Numbered from the stretch's first letter, positions 1 through 12,535 are shown. The stretch is 64,000 bases of DNA from Gordionus sp. m RMFG-2023 (GCF_954871325.1 NC_088778.1:16891666-16955665), one strand, 5' to 3'. The notes: a model not told the origin generated them from the sequence alone. Numbers and translations are program-made.

Positions 1-290
1 CATCCCCCCCCTTACCCCCACCCTCTCTCAAAAAAATATATTCAATATATAACTATAAGAAAGAATTTGAAAGAAAAATTGGTATAAAAGTTAATAATTT
101 TTTAAAATAACGACTATAAATCAAATTTTTAGAAATATAAAAAAAAGTGAAACCCCAAAATTATTTTTATAAAAATCTAATATAACCAAAGACAGACAAT
201 AAGTGGACCTAAAGATCTCTAATAAAATTTATGAGGAAAAATCCAACCTGTGCCCCACCCCTCTATTAGCAGATCCTGAATATGCCTATG
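1..290. mobile_element. Possible end of a decayed hAT element, body off the left edge
   Basis: The stretch opens with C-runs. Near 245-283 it has a segment whose reverse complement reads GGCATATTCAGGATCT followed by a run rich in G. This resembles the hAT terminal inverted repeat seen intact at 12909-12930 (CAGTGGCGTATCCAGGATTT, then a G-run). I infer that this is a degraded right end whose body lies to the left of the window. No coding sequence is visible. Confidence 0.3.
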
Positions 291-860
291 TTTTGTAGTG
301 TAGTAATGTTTATATATAAATTAAGGCATGCGATTAAATAAAACATTTAAAATATAAATTCAACATATCATATCAGTAAATATTCAAATAAAGTAACCCA
401 TGACCGAAAAAAAATTATAAATTTATTTTTAAATTTTTTACCTGTAGGATATAAAATAAATAAATGAAATAAAAATTATTATTTTGAGTCAATATATTTT
501 TATGTTTTTTTTGATAGTACACTTTTTTATAATAATCTTTCAAATAAAATTATATGAAAATTAACATCAAATATAAAATAAAATAAAACCTTATTCTATA
601 AAAACGGAGGTGGGACTACAAGTTCTCAAAAAACAAGAATAATTATACTTTAAAATAGTAATTTGTAGATTTTGTTTTAAAAAATAATATTCTTTAGGTC
701 CTGATGTAAGGGCTCTTATCTTGTCGCCTATATTTTTTTAAAAATTTTAAAGTTCCGCTTGACATATGTCCTAGGAAAGAGATAACGATTGGTATAAAAA
801 TATAATTTGTTAATTTTAAATATTCGATTGTTTTTTTTTCTTATCTGCTATATCAACAGG
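291..860. other. AT-rich stretch, nothing recognisable
   Basis: No open frame with protein-like composition, no terminal repeats and no RNA gene were seen here. Several A- and T-runs are present. It may be the decayed 3' flank of the LINE that follows. Confidence 0.5.
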
Positions 861-3060
861 ATTAGAATTTAAATTTTTTGGAAAAAAAGAAACGCATGTG
901 AAGTCCCAAATTAAGGATTTTCCTAAAGACCAAGGCACGGAAGTTAAGCCATCTGGTCTTAGGCCATCATCTAATGATAAATTAGTAGGCTCCAGGATGT
1001 TTGGTATTCGGGCCCTGGTAAGAGAACGGCTAATAACTAAATTAATTGCTGCATGTCTTGCATGTCTGCCTTGACTATATATACAATTTAGACCATGTCT
1101 CCCTTTGGAGTCAACTAATATTTTACATTTGATGCATGTATGTGGTTGAACTATGTTACATCCAAGTCGGTGGTCTATGGCAACTCTTAATTGTCATATG
1201 ATAAGAGGTTACCTAGGTTACGACTTGGTTATGCTTCCAATCATTCATAACCACTAGTACAGTCAGCATTATGTAACAGTTGAATATACTCCAAAGGGGG
1301 GTTTGATAAGATTATTTTAATTTTTAATTAAAGGTTCGAAAATTGATTGGTGTGTTAAGATTGTAGTTAGGCAGCTTCAGGTGGAGCTAAAGATACCCAA
1401 GCTGTCAAGGCAGAATTTAAAAGGTTATCTTTAAGAGTGATAAAAGAAGATATCATGGCGTTATTCATCAAACACGATGCCAAAAATGAAGAAAGAGATA
1501 ACCACTCATTATCGAGGATAATTGTGAGAAACCTCAATTAAAATATTCCAATTTAATATTTAAAATATTTTCTAATAGGCTTCTAAAAAATCATGAACAA
1601 GATTAATAATTTCATTAATTAAAAAAAGGAAGAAGATCTAAAAATGTGTAAAATCTTTGGTAAAAATAAATATTTTTTTAAAAGAAAAAAGCTCTGGTGT
1701 AAAGGAATTTCTTTTAAAATATTTTCAAGTCCTAATAAGCCTTCGAAAAATTTCACGAACACCTCACAGTTGGAAAAACTGATTAAAGGTGAACCAAGAA
1801 GATTAATTTCACTTTTTTAAATGATTTTTAACACCTGGACTTCGAGAGTATTTGAATTTAAAAAGCATACTTTAGATTTAGCTTTATTTAGAGAAGGCCT
1901 ATGTTTAGAGAATTCTTCTCTATATACCATATCGCTGTTAGCATATTTTTAGAAGGTCCGCAGATGGTACCATCATCTAGATACCATATGTTTAAATCTA
2001 AGTCAAAAAAGTTTTTAGGGAATGAACTAGGTTATGTAAACCTAAACTAAAGATGAGAGGGCCCAAAGGGTCTCCTTTATACCCTCTTCTGAAGAAATTC
2101 TATATTCCCCGAATTTGAGAAGGGTTCAACAGCCATAAGACTGTTCAATAAATCTTGCATAAACTGGAAATTTTTCATAAAAAATGTTCAAAAATACTTT
2201 TCTGGATAAAGAATTAAAAGCATTTTTAAAATCAAGCTTACAGACTACAGCGTCTGGAGGAGGATCTTCGATATATATGCGAAGAGAGTGGGCGGCTATT
2301 TCGCATCCCCCTTTAGTACCAAAGCCTAGTTGATATGTTTGGAACATTTTTGAAGCATCAGGTTTGATGCGCTCAACGATTATCTTAGCTAATAGTCTCC
2401 TAAAAAAAGACCCTATTGCAATCGGCCGAACTCCACCATCAGGCTTAGAAAAAGCAATGCGCCAAAAAGAATTTGGAGAACTTGACTAGGTAAATCATTG
2501 TTCAATATATTTTCACTAAGTATTACCAATGAATTTACAAATGAATCTTGAAAAGGATTTTTAGGATTAATTAAAAATTGGAAATAAGGGGAGCGAAAAC
2601 CGTCAATTCCCCCTTCAGAGTTTTTATTAAAAGATAAAACTGTTTTAATAAATTCTTCCTTGCCAATTTAGATTAAATTAGATTTTATAGGGATGGGAAA
2701 ATCTTCAGAAAAAGCCTGAGGATGCAATTCTATTAATAAAGTGAAAGTATGTTCATCAAATGGAGCCAATTTATCATTAGATGAAGCTAATTTAAGAGCT
2801 CCACATACGTCCCCTTGGTCTATTTTTTTGAGATAATTTTGAATTTATGGGCAAAATCAGAGGTAGCCCTTACATCAGGAATGTATTTTCCATTTCTAAG
2901 TCATAAAAATGATCTATTCTATTTTTAATAAAATATGTAAAGCAGTTATTTTATTTTTATCTGTAGGTTTAATTAAGACTTTAAAAGAAAAGTTTAAAAG
3001 ATTTTCCCATGCTTTAAGGGAATTTAAATAGGAATTAACTTCCACAATAAGTGTTGTTAA
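860..3060 (-). pseudogene. R2-type LINE (REL-endonuclease non-LTR retrotransposon), decayed
   Basis: This is a minus-strand relic of a non-LTR retrotransposon, read from about 3060 down to 860. Near 2560-2620 the frame gives GIDGFRSP, the start of the RT domain. The segment 2126-2347 gives QLGFGTKGGCE and KLDFKNAFNSL, which is RT motif A. The bases 1966-1983 give YLDDGT, the catalytic motif C. The best preserved part, about 880-1165, encodes a zinc motif (CIKC...RHGLNC) and then [10 protein letters not shown] and WDFT. That is the CCHC plus PD-(x15)-D arrangement of the restriction-like endonuclease of R2/NeSL/CRE-type LINEs. The frames are broken several times between these blocks, so it is not functional. 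Two further relics of the same family lie at 34800-35640 and 53660-55640. Confidence 0.75.
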
Positions 3061-3917
3061 AAAATTAGTAATTGAAGACCTTTATTTAAAGGGTAGGTGG
3101 ATTAAAGTTGATGGCTTTTTCCACTTTAAAAAATTATCATAAAAATCAGGATAAAAATTTTGAGTTACAATTGGGGTTGTTTCAATTTTTTAGCCAGGAT
3201 TTATACATAAGGGGGGGGGGGGGGTTAAAATTTCTTGGGGGGCGAAGCCCCCCAAACTCTACTTTTAAATATTGGCAATATTATGTGCTTTATTAGTGTC
3301 TAATCACTATAGTAACCAAGCATGAATAAAAAAAATATTAGTATCAATTTAGCTAAATTTATGATTAATAAGCGACTGAACACTGAAAATATTATTCTAA
3401 AAATTTAATCTATGTTTAGTCAATTGTAAATTAATCCATATAGTTTAGAAAGAAAAAAATTTGCTCCCCGAACCTTACATTTTTTAAGATCACTCAATAT
3501 ACCTGATTGAGTGTTAAAAATAATTCTTTTTTAAATTTTAGATATAGATTTTATTTATTATTAAAATACTTTAGTATAAATAAAATCTCTTTATTTAACT
3601 ATGCATTTATTTTAATGATATACAATAAAATAAATTTCAAAATGTAGAAATTTTTATGTAGATTATTATATTAAAAATTTATTGTAAATAACTATATTTT
3701 AAAAATATATAATTCAATAAAATATAAGTAATTCTTGTACGGTATTTTAAAAAATATAATTTAACAATTATAATTAATACAAAATAATCTATAAATATTT
3801 CTTATTGCATAAGCAATACTTTTATTAAAAATACATAAATATTATGACTACATTATAATTAAGTTTTGCATATAAAAATTTTATGACTAAGAAAATATGA
3901 TAATCATAGATTTGAAT

Positions 3918-6480
3918 TTATAAAGAGAGGTCTACTTTTCTCTGAGATTTGGCTAATTCATCTAGAATCAAATTTTTATCTAGAATAATCTCCTTATAAA
4001 TATTTAAAAGGGCTAATCCATTTAAACGGTTTTCACCGGTGCTATTTCTTAAATAGGTTTTTAACCTTTTCAAAGTTGAAAAAGACCTTTCATTGGTGCA
4101 GGTACTAATCGGTAAAGTAGCTAAAATAAAAAGTAATGTTTTGATATTTGGCAGGGAATCTAAAGTGCAATTACACATGGAAAGAGCCTGCAAAGCATTT
4201 TTAGGTCTCAAAGAGTACTCTATTGTGTCGAGATTTTTATACCAAAATTCGACATCACAAAGTAACTTATCATACGATCCTGATAAATCATCAGAATAAA
4301 ACTCTGAGATTTTCTTAATATCCTCTCGCGTTTCATGTGTAATCAACAATTCAGACTCAACCGGCATAAGAAAATAAAAACTTTTTAAAATAAAATTATG
4401 ACTAATAAATCTTTCTTTTAATTGAAATAAAAATGTCAATAAGGGGAATAAAAATATTTATTTTATAAAAATCCTCAATCGAAGAGGCACCAATATTTAA
4501 GCGATTTGACTGTCTAGAAACTACTCTAGGTTTAAAAATTTCAATCCCAAACAAATTAGTGATCTCCTTTACTTTCTTGTAAATATCATGAAATTTTTCA
4601 TCCACATTTTCTCTGATATTTGTTAATATTTCAACAATATCCTTTGCCCTATTCACAACCTCTCTTAAATCCAAATTAATTTTTTGAAGTATTTTGCTAA
4701 AATCATAAGTATAATTAAATAAAAAATATACACATTGAATTGATATTAAAAATTGTGGCTTCGTAATCGCCTGTAAAAAATTTTCAGCATCTGAGGAATT
4801 CTTTTCTTTGCTGGATACGTAGGATTTGAGTGCTGCAAAAATAACTTCATATAATTCTATGAAGAGTCTCACTGATTGTTGTCTTTCGATAAACCTAGTT
4901 GGGCAAAATCGTTTTAATTTTTTTTTTGGATTATTTGAATCAATATCATCAAATATTCGGATAAATAACTCTCTTTTTGGGTGGTGTGAAAAAGTCACAA
5001 ACCGACGATATTGTTTCTAAATTTTGAAAAATATATTAAATTATAAAAAGATATCTATAATACATAATAAATCTAATAAATTCCAGTTAAATTAAAAAAA
5101 ATTACGTAAACTGTTCCGGATGTCTCGAATTTCACATGCCTCGGATATCATCAAATTTAGGCAATGTGAGCTGCAGTGAACATATAAAGCGGTGCTATAA
5201 AGCTCTCTAATTCTTGACTGCACTCCCTTAACATGACCACTCATTGAGGGAGCTCCATCATATCCCTGGCCTCTCATTAGATTTAAATTTAAATCTAGAT
5301 CTTGAAGGGATGCTAAAATTTCTTTGGCTATCGTCTCTGATTTAGTGTCATGTAAATCAATAAATTGAACAAAGAGTTCCTTCATTTTATAATGACCTGA
5401 TTCCATATCAATAAACCTTATTGCTATCGATAATTGCTCTATGTAGTGTTGTTAAACGGCTCATTTTGAGCCGATTTTTTAAAACGGCTAACTCAATATT
5501 TTAGCCAGAAAAATATTGCCTAAGTCTCGAGATTTCGATAATATATGCCTAGACCTTTGTTCCTTCTATGAGCAAAATCTTGAGGCTTGCGTTATATTTT
5601 TCTGGACGAAATATTAAGTTAGCCGTTTTTAAAAATAGGCTCAAAACGAGCCATTTAACAACACTAGCTCTATGTTACCAACATCCGATGTCTCATCCGC
5701 CAGAACACTAAAAAATGGTGATGCTTTCTTTTTTGTAGAAATTTCTTTCAATATAAACTTATTGCATATGGATATAATTTTATTTTGAATGCATGGACTA
5801 AGGTAGTTGGCATTTTTAGCCGAGCTTTCAAAAAGCTTTATATAATTATCATTATTGTTGCATAAAAGTTTCAGCAATTCCTTAAAATTCCCTTCATTAT
5901 GAGAAGATGAAAGTGTTAAGGGGCCAGCTGATACTCTATGAGATCTTAATGCTAAGCCCTGCCTCCCTAGCCAAATGATTGCATCAATTATTATAATTAT
6001 TCTGGCTCTGTTGGTTGTAACAATATCAAATTTTTTTTTATTCAATACATTAGATATTGATATCTTTTGATTCATAGAGATGGCTTTTAAAGCATCAGAT
6101 ATCTCACAAGAATTGAGATGATATTTATTTTGTTGATGATAATTAAAATTTTCAAGAGCATCTTTCCATCTTGTGTATACTTGACTTACCAATGTTTTGA
6201 ATTTTTGTAACCCGGGTCCAGCATATCTTGGTGAAAAAATGACGCACACTTTACAAAAAGCTCCCTTTTCATTAGCTGAATAAGCAAGCCACTTATATTT
6301 GTTAAGCCACGATGTTTGAAATGTTAAATTTCTTTTATCCAAAGACAATGGAAATTTATAGCATTTGTCAGGTGCCCAAATATTTTCCACAGCCAACAAT
6401 TTTTCATTATCATTTTTAAACTGAAATTTTAAGTATAATGAAATATCTTTTTGAGGACATTGATTTTCTATATATTTTTT
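3918..6480 (-). pseudogene. hAT transposase, ZMYM1/DUF4371 type
   Basis: The coding strand is minus. From 6480 down it reads CPQKDISLYLK and WAPDKCYKFPLS, then a TTF-type zinc-finger region (FCKVCVIF at about 6240), and the catalytic-core segment ending FSVLADETSD at about 5690. After the MITE, 5406-5104 gives the core MRGQGYDGAPSMSG and HCSSHCLNL. An 86-bp intron follows (donor TTAC|GTAATT near 5103, acceptor TTTAG| near 5018). Splicing it restores NSLQTISSVCDFFTPP, so the intron looks real. The final exon carries the hAT dimerisation block (TLPISTCTNERSFSTLKRLK, about 4135-4050). One frameshift lies near 4420-4440, and the MITE cuts the frame. Without those two lesions the protein would be close to the usual length for the family. 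It presumably once moved this element and perhaps related MITEs. Confidence 0.8.
5444..5666. mobile_element. hAT-type MITE (223 bp) inserted in the transposase gene
   Basis: The element starts TAGTGTTGTTAAACGGCTC and ends with the inverted TTTAACAACACTA. Nearly its whole length can fold on itself. It is flanked by a perfect 8-bp duplication, GCTCTATG, at 5436-5443 and 5667-5674, which is the hAT signature. It has no coding capacity. Sister copies lie at 12313-12535 and 39448-39669. Confidence 0.9.
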
Positions 6481-6854
6481 TAAATTTTAAATATATATTT
6501 CAATGTGAATTGTAGAGTTCAGACCTGAGCAGCACAACAAGAAAAGAATATAGTTTATTAAAAATATATCTTAAATAAAGATTCAAGTTATCTATTACAA
6601 ATTTAAAAGACAGGGTAAGACATAGAAGGAAACTATTTGTTTTTATCTAAGATACAAGTTTTCACAATACTGCCCAACTCTGCTTGTGAATGTTGTAATA
6701 TCTAAAGATTATTTGGGAATTTACAATAATCAAAATGATGAGCTTTTCATATAAAAAAGGGTTATAACTAAATAAAGCACATTGCAAAATTTTAATAACT
6801 CAAATGAAAATATAATTTACAAATAAAAAAATAGAACTCAATTATATTATAAAA

Positions 6855-7135
6855 TACCATACCATCATTTGATGATTTTCCAGCCAAATCAACTGAGAGC
6901 TCAGATTCTTTAATAATACATAATTTTTCTAATTATAAAAAATTAAGAGAACTCATAAATGATAATTTAGAATTATACCATTATCCTTTGATGATTTTAT
7001 TTTAGCTAACTCATTTGTTTTCCCTGAGTATGTTTGTTGTATTTCTAATTGCAAGATTTAAATAAAAGATATTATAAAAGTGAATACCATTACCATCGTC
7101 ATTTGAGGATTTTGTTATTTCTAAATCAAATTACA
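6855..7135 (-). other. Three duplicated mini-exons upstream of the hAT transposase
   Basis: Three imperfect repeats spaced about 115 bp apart each hold a short open segment with splice-like borders on the minus strand. The acceptors are TTTAG|, ACTCAG| and CTCTCAG|. The donors lie at a shared end, ATG|GTAT or ATG|GTAA. They encode similar acidic peptides (ITKSSNDD, IKSSKDN, GKSSNDG). They sit just 5' of the transposase frame that opens at about 6480, so they are probably alternative or serial leader exons of the transposase. Exact joins are inferred only. Confidence 0.45.
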
Positions 7136-7490
7136 TAAATTTTCTAAATCAATTTAAATATACCTTTATTTAGTAAAAATTTTCTTATATCCATGTGGGA
7201 ATTAAATAAAAATTTTAAAAACTATCTAAATTTAGTTTAACAATTTAAATTTTATTATTAAATTTAAAATATCTAATTAAACAATAAAAATATATTTACA
7301 ATATATATTTAATTATTATTTAATATTTTATTAGTTCATAAAAATATATTTCATTTTAATATCGTATATATTATTTATTTTATTTCTAAATTGAAACAGT
7401 TTTTTAAATAAAATAAAAAAAAATTTAAAAAAAATTTTTTTTGAGGGGTGATGGCGGGGTTTCAACCCCAAACCCCCCCCTTGATATACT

Positions 7491-7920
7491 ACATATAAGG
7501 CATTATATTTTTATTAAATAACCTTCCTATATTTTTTAGTTAAGAAATTTGATTTTTTTTTATCTATAAATAATCTTTAGAAAGAATTTAATTAAATTTT
7601 CTATTATCAAAGAAACAAGTGAATCGGTAAGTAAAAAATATAACAAATTTATTAAATGATTACTTTGATTAATCTTTGGTATAGGTCCTGTTTTTGTAGG
7701 TTGTGATTGTTATAAGGCACTCTTTGGATTTTCGGAATAGTTAAGTAAGGTTTACACCATAGTCTTAATACATATACCCATCGAGTGAACTTTAAATTAC
7801 TTTAATATATATTGAGATATTATTTTAATTATGATTTAGATTCTACTATTAAATGTTAATTAAATATATACTATATAATATGCTAGTTTCAGACTTTTTT
7901 TTCATAATCAAAGAATTTTC
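7491..7920. other. AT-rich spacer, nothing recognisable
   Basis: No coding-like frame, terminal repeat or RNA gene was seen between the hAT element on the left and the hAT N-terminal relic on the right. Confidence 0.5.
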
Positions 7921-7923
7921 AAA

Positions 7924-8653
7924 ATGGGAAGAGGAAATAAATTTGATTCAGGTGCTGAGAAACGAAAAAGAAAGAAGCACGAAGCTACATTTATTTATTC
8001 TCAAAAATGAGCTATTTTAAAACACTTTAAAAATGAAAATATGACATCATACTTCACAAATGAAATGCCAGAAATATTCGATATCCATCTCGATGATGAG
8101 CACATTGATATACTTATGGCCAATCATGACGATCTCAGAAAAGTCGCTATTTCACATGTTTCCCTCTCTCATCATGACAATCCCGCAGAAGTAGCTGGTG
8201 CACATATTTCTCTCCCTCATGGTATAGGGGAATCCACAGCAGAATACAACATAGTTAACAATAGTTCCTCTAAAAATTTTAACACAAACTGGAACGATAT
8301 AGGTGAATGCTCATTATGGATAACTGATAATCTGCGAATGTTTTTATTAGAAAAAGTTCTCAATGAATCGAGAATTTTAATCTTCCACTACATCAAAATG
8401 GTAGACATTTTCTACTTTATTCCATATGTGAAAACTTTCCAATAAAATTTTGTGTTGGCTATTGTACTCTGTAAAGAAAAATATATTATTTTTGTTGTAA
8501 ATATTTTTCAAATTCCACAAGCAAATTTTCAGAAAGCTAAATGAGTGAAAATATTCTCATTGAAAAAATTATTAAATAAGCTTAGGTAAATTGTATTTTA
8601 AAGGACCGCCAAATTAATTTTTATCCTAGGCCCCAAATTCGGCATAGCTCTGT
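7924..8653 (+). pseudogene. hAT (ZMYM1-like) transposase N-terminus, broken
   Basis: The plus strand opens at 7924 with MGRGNKFDSGAEKRKRKKHE, the basic leader typical of ZMYM1-like hAT proteins, and meets a stop after 28 codons. The next frame (8041-8445) continues as MTSYFTNEMPE and reaches WNDIGECSLWITDNLRMFL. This matches the family's conserved DPGLW...ITDNLRDFL segment. A frameshift then moves NGRHF and the start of the zinc-finger region into another frame. The piece ends near 8653 in GGCATAGCTCTG, whose complement CAGAGCTATGCC looks like a hAT terminus. The catalytic core and dimerisation domain are absent, so this is a deleted non-autonomous copy. Confidence 0.65.
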
Positions 8654-9240
8654 TATAGAGAATATTTTAATATTTATTTATTGGGTCAGCTTCGGGTCGG
8701 ACATATCTTACAGCCCGAGGGAAAAAAGTTTTAATACCAGAACCTAACCCGAGGCTCGAGCCGGATCGGACTTTGGACAGCTCATGCATAGTGCTATTTC
8801 TTCCTTCTAGTCTTTTTCATCCTTCATTATCATATCATATAATAATAGAGTATTTTATCTCCATCGTTTATATTTTTATCTAAAATTTTAATTTATTTTA
8901 TAAGAAAAGGAAAGGATACGTTAAATAAAACAATGTAATTATTAAAAATTTCATGTGATAATTCGCGCAAAAACCCATATGGAAAATGTGATAGAAAACA
9001 TTTTTGGTTGCTATCTTCTGACATCTTTCTATAATATTCATAGTGCAAAAAATTCAAAGATGGAAAGAATTATTAAAAAAGTGAATAGGATCAAACAAAA
9101 TTTAGACTTGGAAAAAGACAATTTGGAGAGAAATGGTAAAATAAAGGGAATGCTATATATTTGCGTTGTGGAATGTATAGAAAATGGTAATCAAATTAGA
9201 AGTGGAAACTATTGACCATAAGTTAAAATACATATAATAT
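8654..9240. other. GC-patch then AT-rich DNA with a lysine-rich small ORF
   Basis: The segment 8685-8785 is a GC-richer patch (TCAGCTTCGGGTCGGAC, CCGAGGCTCGAGCC) that looks like a relic of a repeat. An 86-codon frame at 8955-9215 on the plus strand is lysine- and isoleucine-rich and matches no family I know. I do not call it a gene. Confidence 0.4.
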
Positions 9241-10060
9241 ATCTTGTTTTTTTAGGATAAATTAAAATTCACTACATGAACATTAATTCTCTCAATATCG
9301 TTATAGACTTCTAATTATAAATGGAATTAATTATTAGAAATAATTTTTGTAGTCTATATTTCATTTCATATTATTGATCTGGCAATTCTATGGATAGATA
9401 AGATTACTAAATTTATAACTCCTTTTATAATTATAATCTTACTATTCACTTTACTCTACCTTCTTCCAAATTTCTTTAACTATTAAATATATATTTTTTC
9501 TATTGACCCTAATTTACTTTTAAATTAATTGATTTAATTATATCTACTATTTCTTACTTTATATTTGTTATTCAATTAACATTTCTTATTCTAAAAATAT
9601 TTATTTAACCACCATTTTTTATTTATTTCTTTTAAACTCCATATTTATTTAACCACCATTTTTTATTTATTTCTTTTTTAAACTCCATATTAATTTTTTA
9701 CCACCATACTTTTACAAATTTTCCAATTTCTTAAAAATAAAAAAATATTTTCTATTTTAGAAGATACTTTATTTACTTTTCCCTATTTAGAATTCTTCCA
9801 AAACACCTTTTTTTATTATTATAAATCTATTATGTTAATTATTAATTTCTTACTAAATTTATAAAATATATTCTCTTGTCCATCATTTTTTATTTATTCT
9901 TATTTTAATTTCTCTATCTTATTTATAATTATTAAATTTTATAAGTTTTTTTGGAAGAAGACCATTTTATATTCTTACATTCTTCTTTTTCATTGATATA
10001 CTCATTACTAAACATATATATATATGGGGTGTAGTTCCACTCTCATATACTTCAGATCTG
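9240..10060. repeat. G-poor, pyrimidine-rich tract with a tandem duplication
   Basis: The plus strand between about 9470 and 10010 is nearly free of G and consists of T, A and C. Within it a unit of about 46 bp (TTAACCACCATTTTTTATTT core) is repeated twice at 9599-9642 and 9643-9690. A similar skewed tract lies at 44560-45440. No coding function was seen. Confidence 0.55.
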
Positions 10061-10913
10061 GGTTACAAGGTTTGTTGGTATCCTTGAGAAAAAAATCGGC
10101 TAAATTGTTTGGAAGATCCTTCATATAATTTACATACGCTCACCTTTGGGCAGGTCTATGATCAACGTGCTAATAAGGATAAAGAAAAGGAAAGGTAAAA
10201 ATATTTTTGGATATATTTTATTAAGCAATAAAAATCGAAATAAATCTGGGAACTTAATATTGTATATAATATGTTGTGAAGAAAAGAATATAAATAAGTA
10301 TAAAAGATAATTTAGTTTTGGATACTTATTTTATTTTTATTTTTTAATTATAAAAAAATTCAATTATGTGTATAAAAATGTTATTAAAGCCCAGCTCAGA
10401 CTAGTCCGGCCAGAAAATATTTTTTGTTTTATAAAGATGGTCTGTTGAGCTGCCTTGGATTATATTAAATTCAAAAATATTTATAATTATATTTAAATAT
10501 ATGAGCGTAATAATTAAATTTTAAATCTTATACAATAGTTATAGTGCATTTGTCAAAATTGACTTTAGTATTTTAATAAACTATCACAGGATCAGGTGAT
10601 CTCTCGATATTACTGTGATTTTTATAATTATAAATTTGTATTTTGTGCATATTAGATTTTTTTAACTAATAGAATATTTTTTAATTAAAAAAACGAAAAA
10701 CATCTTATGATGATAATCTGTTCGAAAAAAAATAATTATTAAAAACATTGATGATAATGTAAATATGAATATATCACATCGATGTATCATAAATTATATG
10801 CTCAGCGCGTAGCTAGAAGGTAGAAAGAGAATTTTAATTGGGTTTATTAGAGTTCATTCACTCGACATTTTCAATATCTTATATGTTATACCAAGATCCA
10901 AATCAAACCTAAC
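10061..10913. other. AT-rich spacer, nothing recognisable
   Basis: No coding-like frame or terminal repeat was found up to the hAT element that starts at 10914. Confidence 0.45.
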
Positions 10914-11372
10914 CAGGCGCGTAACCAATGGGGGGGAAATTTCCCCCCCCCATCTCAAATTTGACTGTTTTCTTAAATATCATTTTAAGCTAATAAAAAT
11001 TTTACCCTCCACCCCTCCCCCCCCCCTAATCAAAATTTTACAAATATTTGAATAACAATTTTCCAACATAAAACTTATTTTTTATAAATATATTTTATTA
11101 GAATTTCCTTTCCTTGTGAGTACATTAACATTATTCAAAAATATTAATAAAATGGAAAAATTTTAAGTCAAAGAGATTGAAATCAAATGGTAATTTAGTT
11201 TATTATTATATATAATTATTTTATTAAATTCAAAATTATTAGTAAATTAGAATTAATAAGTATTTTTAATATTAATTATTAATAAATATCTATAATTTTT
11301 TAAATATTTTATTTTTACTTCGATTTTGTAGAACAGAAGAAATAGAAATACAAAAGTTAAATAAGGCCGAGC

Positions 11373-12230
11373 ATGAAAAAAAGTAATGTGTCGTTAGAAA
11401 CGATATCATTATTGAATTCAATTGATCAATCAGAGTTTATCATTGCTGCTAGTTGCATCAATAAATTATTTTCCTATAGCTCATTACTTTGTAGAAATTT
11501 ACAAAAACCAAATTTAGATTTGGTTCAGGTTATTGATTTGGCAGAAAATATATATGAACAGGTAGATACAATAAGAATGAATGTAGATGAATATTTTCAT
11601 AATATTTATATAGACGTTGAATCGAAGGCTAAATTTTATGATATAACACTAATTAAACCTCATCTAGCACCTGGGCAATTATTGAGATGTAAAATAAATA
11701 TTGGCTCAACTGAAGAATATTATAAAATATCCACTTTCATCCCATTCTTAGATACTTTTTGCAAATAAAAGTACGGTTTTTAGATAAAAAACAAGTCTTT
11801 AGCAATCTTCAAGTTTTAATACCCAAAGATCCATCTTGGTTTTCTAATGCCACTATTGGTAAAATTAAATATTTAGCAAAATTTTATTCCTATGATATTG
11901 ATACTGAAATAAATTTAATCAGAGCTATTTTACCTGAGCATGCTATTGATGGGCTCAATCGGTGTAGAGAAACCTTGGCTCAAATTCCTAATATTTTGAA
12001 GTTGTTTTATATTCTACCATGTTTGCCTATTATAACAGGTTCGAATGCAAGGACTTTCCAACTTAAGAAGGTTGAAAACATATTTATGAAGTACTACTTC
12101 CGAATCTCGGCTAAATGGGTTAGCTCTGTTAAATATCCACAGAGATTTGGTTCCAACGTCAAACAAAATGCTTGATGAATTGGCAACATTCCCACGAAAA
12201 TTAAAAATCACATTATAATTATAGTATTTA
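11373..12230 (+). pseudogene. hAT transposase, C-terminal half
   Basis: The first frame (11373-11768) holds the helical insertion region of ZMYM1-like hAT proteins (PNLDLVQVIDLAENIYEQV, RMNVDEYFHNIY). It ends STFIPFLDTFCK, and the following frame from 11759 carries on with PEHAIDGLNRC and LAQIPNILKLFYILPCLPI, then the remains of the dimerisation block. One frameshift separates them, and more damage follows 12060. The N-terminal zinc finger and the first catalytic residues are missing through an internal deletion of the element. Confidence 0.75.
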
Positions 12231-12312
12231 ATAAAAAAATTTGTATAATACTGTATTTGATAAGAAGTTTAAAAAAACTTGTTTTTTAAATTATTTTCTA
12301 GTCAATATTTTA

Positions 12313-12535
12313 TAGTTTTGATAAACGCCTCGTTTTGAGCCGATTTTTAAAATCGGCTAACTCAGTTATTTATCCAGAAAAATATTATGCAAACCTGAAA
12401 ATTTTGCTCATAGAAGAAGCAAAGGTCTAAACATATAGTATCGAAATTTCGAGGCCTAGTTAATATTTTTCTGGCGAAAATATTGAGTTAGCCGTTTTTA
12501 AAAATCGGCTCAAAACGAGCCGTTTAACAACATTA
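12313..12535. mobile_element. hAT-type MITE, second copy (223 bp)
   Basis: Begins TAGTTTTGATAAACG and ends AACAACATTA. It is flanked by a perfect 8-bp duplication, ATATTTTA, at 12305-12312 and 12536-12543. Body and length match the copy at 5444-5666. It is nested in the hAT element 10914-12930. Confidence 0.88.

Larger units (their letters stand above)
3193..7490 (-). mobile_element. ZMYM1-like hAT DNA transposon, nearly full length
   Basis: The left end at 3193 begins CCAGGATTTATACATAAGG followed by a G-run. This matches the hAT terminus of the 12909-12930 element minus its first dozen bases. The right end, about 7440-7490, has a C-run followed by TTGATATACTACATA, whose complement is a weak TIR match. 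The transposase gene runs on the minus strand inside. The element is itself hit by a 223-bp MITE at 5444-5666. The outer ends are approximate because I found no clean 8-bp target duplication. Confidence 0.6.

Noticed and set aside
3210-3224. Long G-runs as G-quadruplex regulatory sites
   Set aside because: The runs at 3210, 37075 and elsewhere mostly lie next to hAT termini or in the dispersed repeat, and are best explained as part of those elements.
8955-9215. 86-codon lysine-rich protein
   Set aside because: No motif, no splice or promoter evidence, and composition as expected for AT-rich random sequence.
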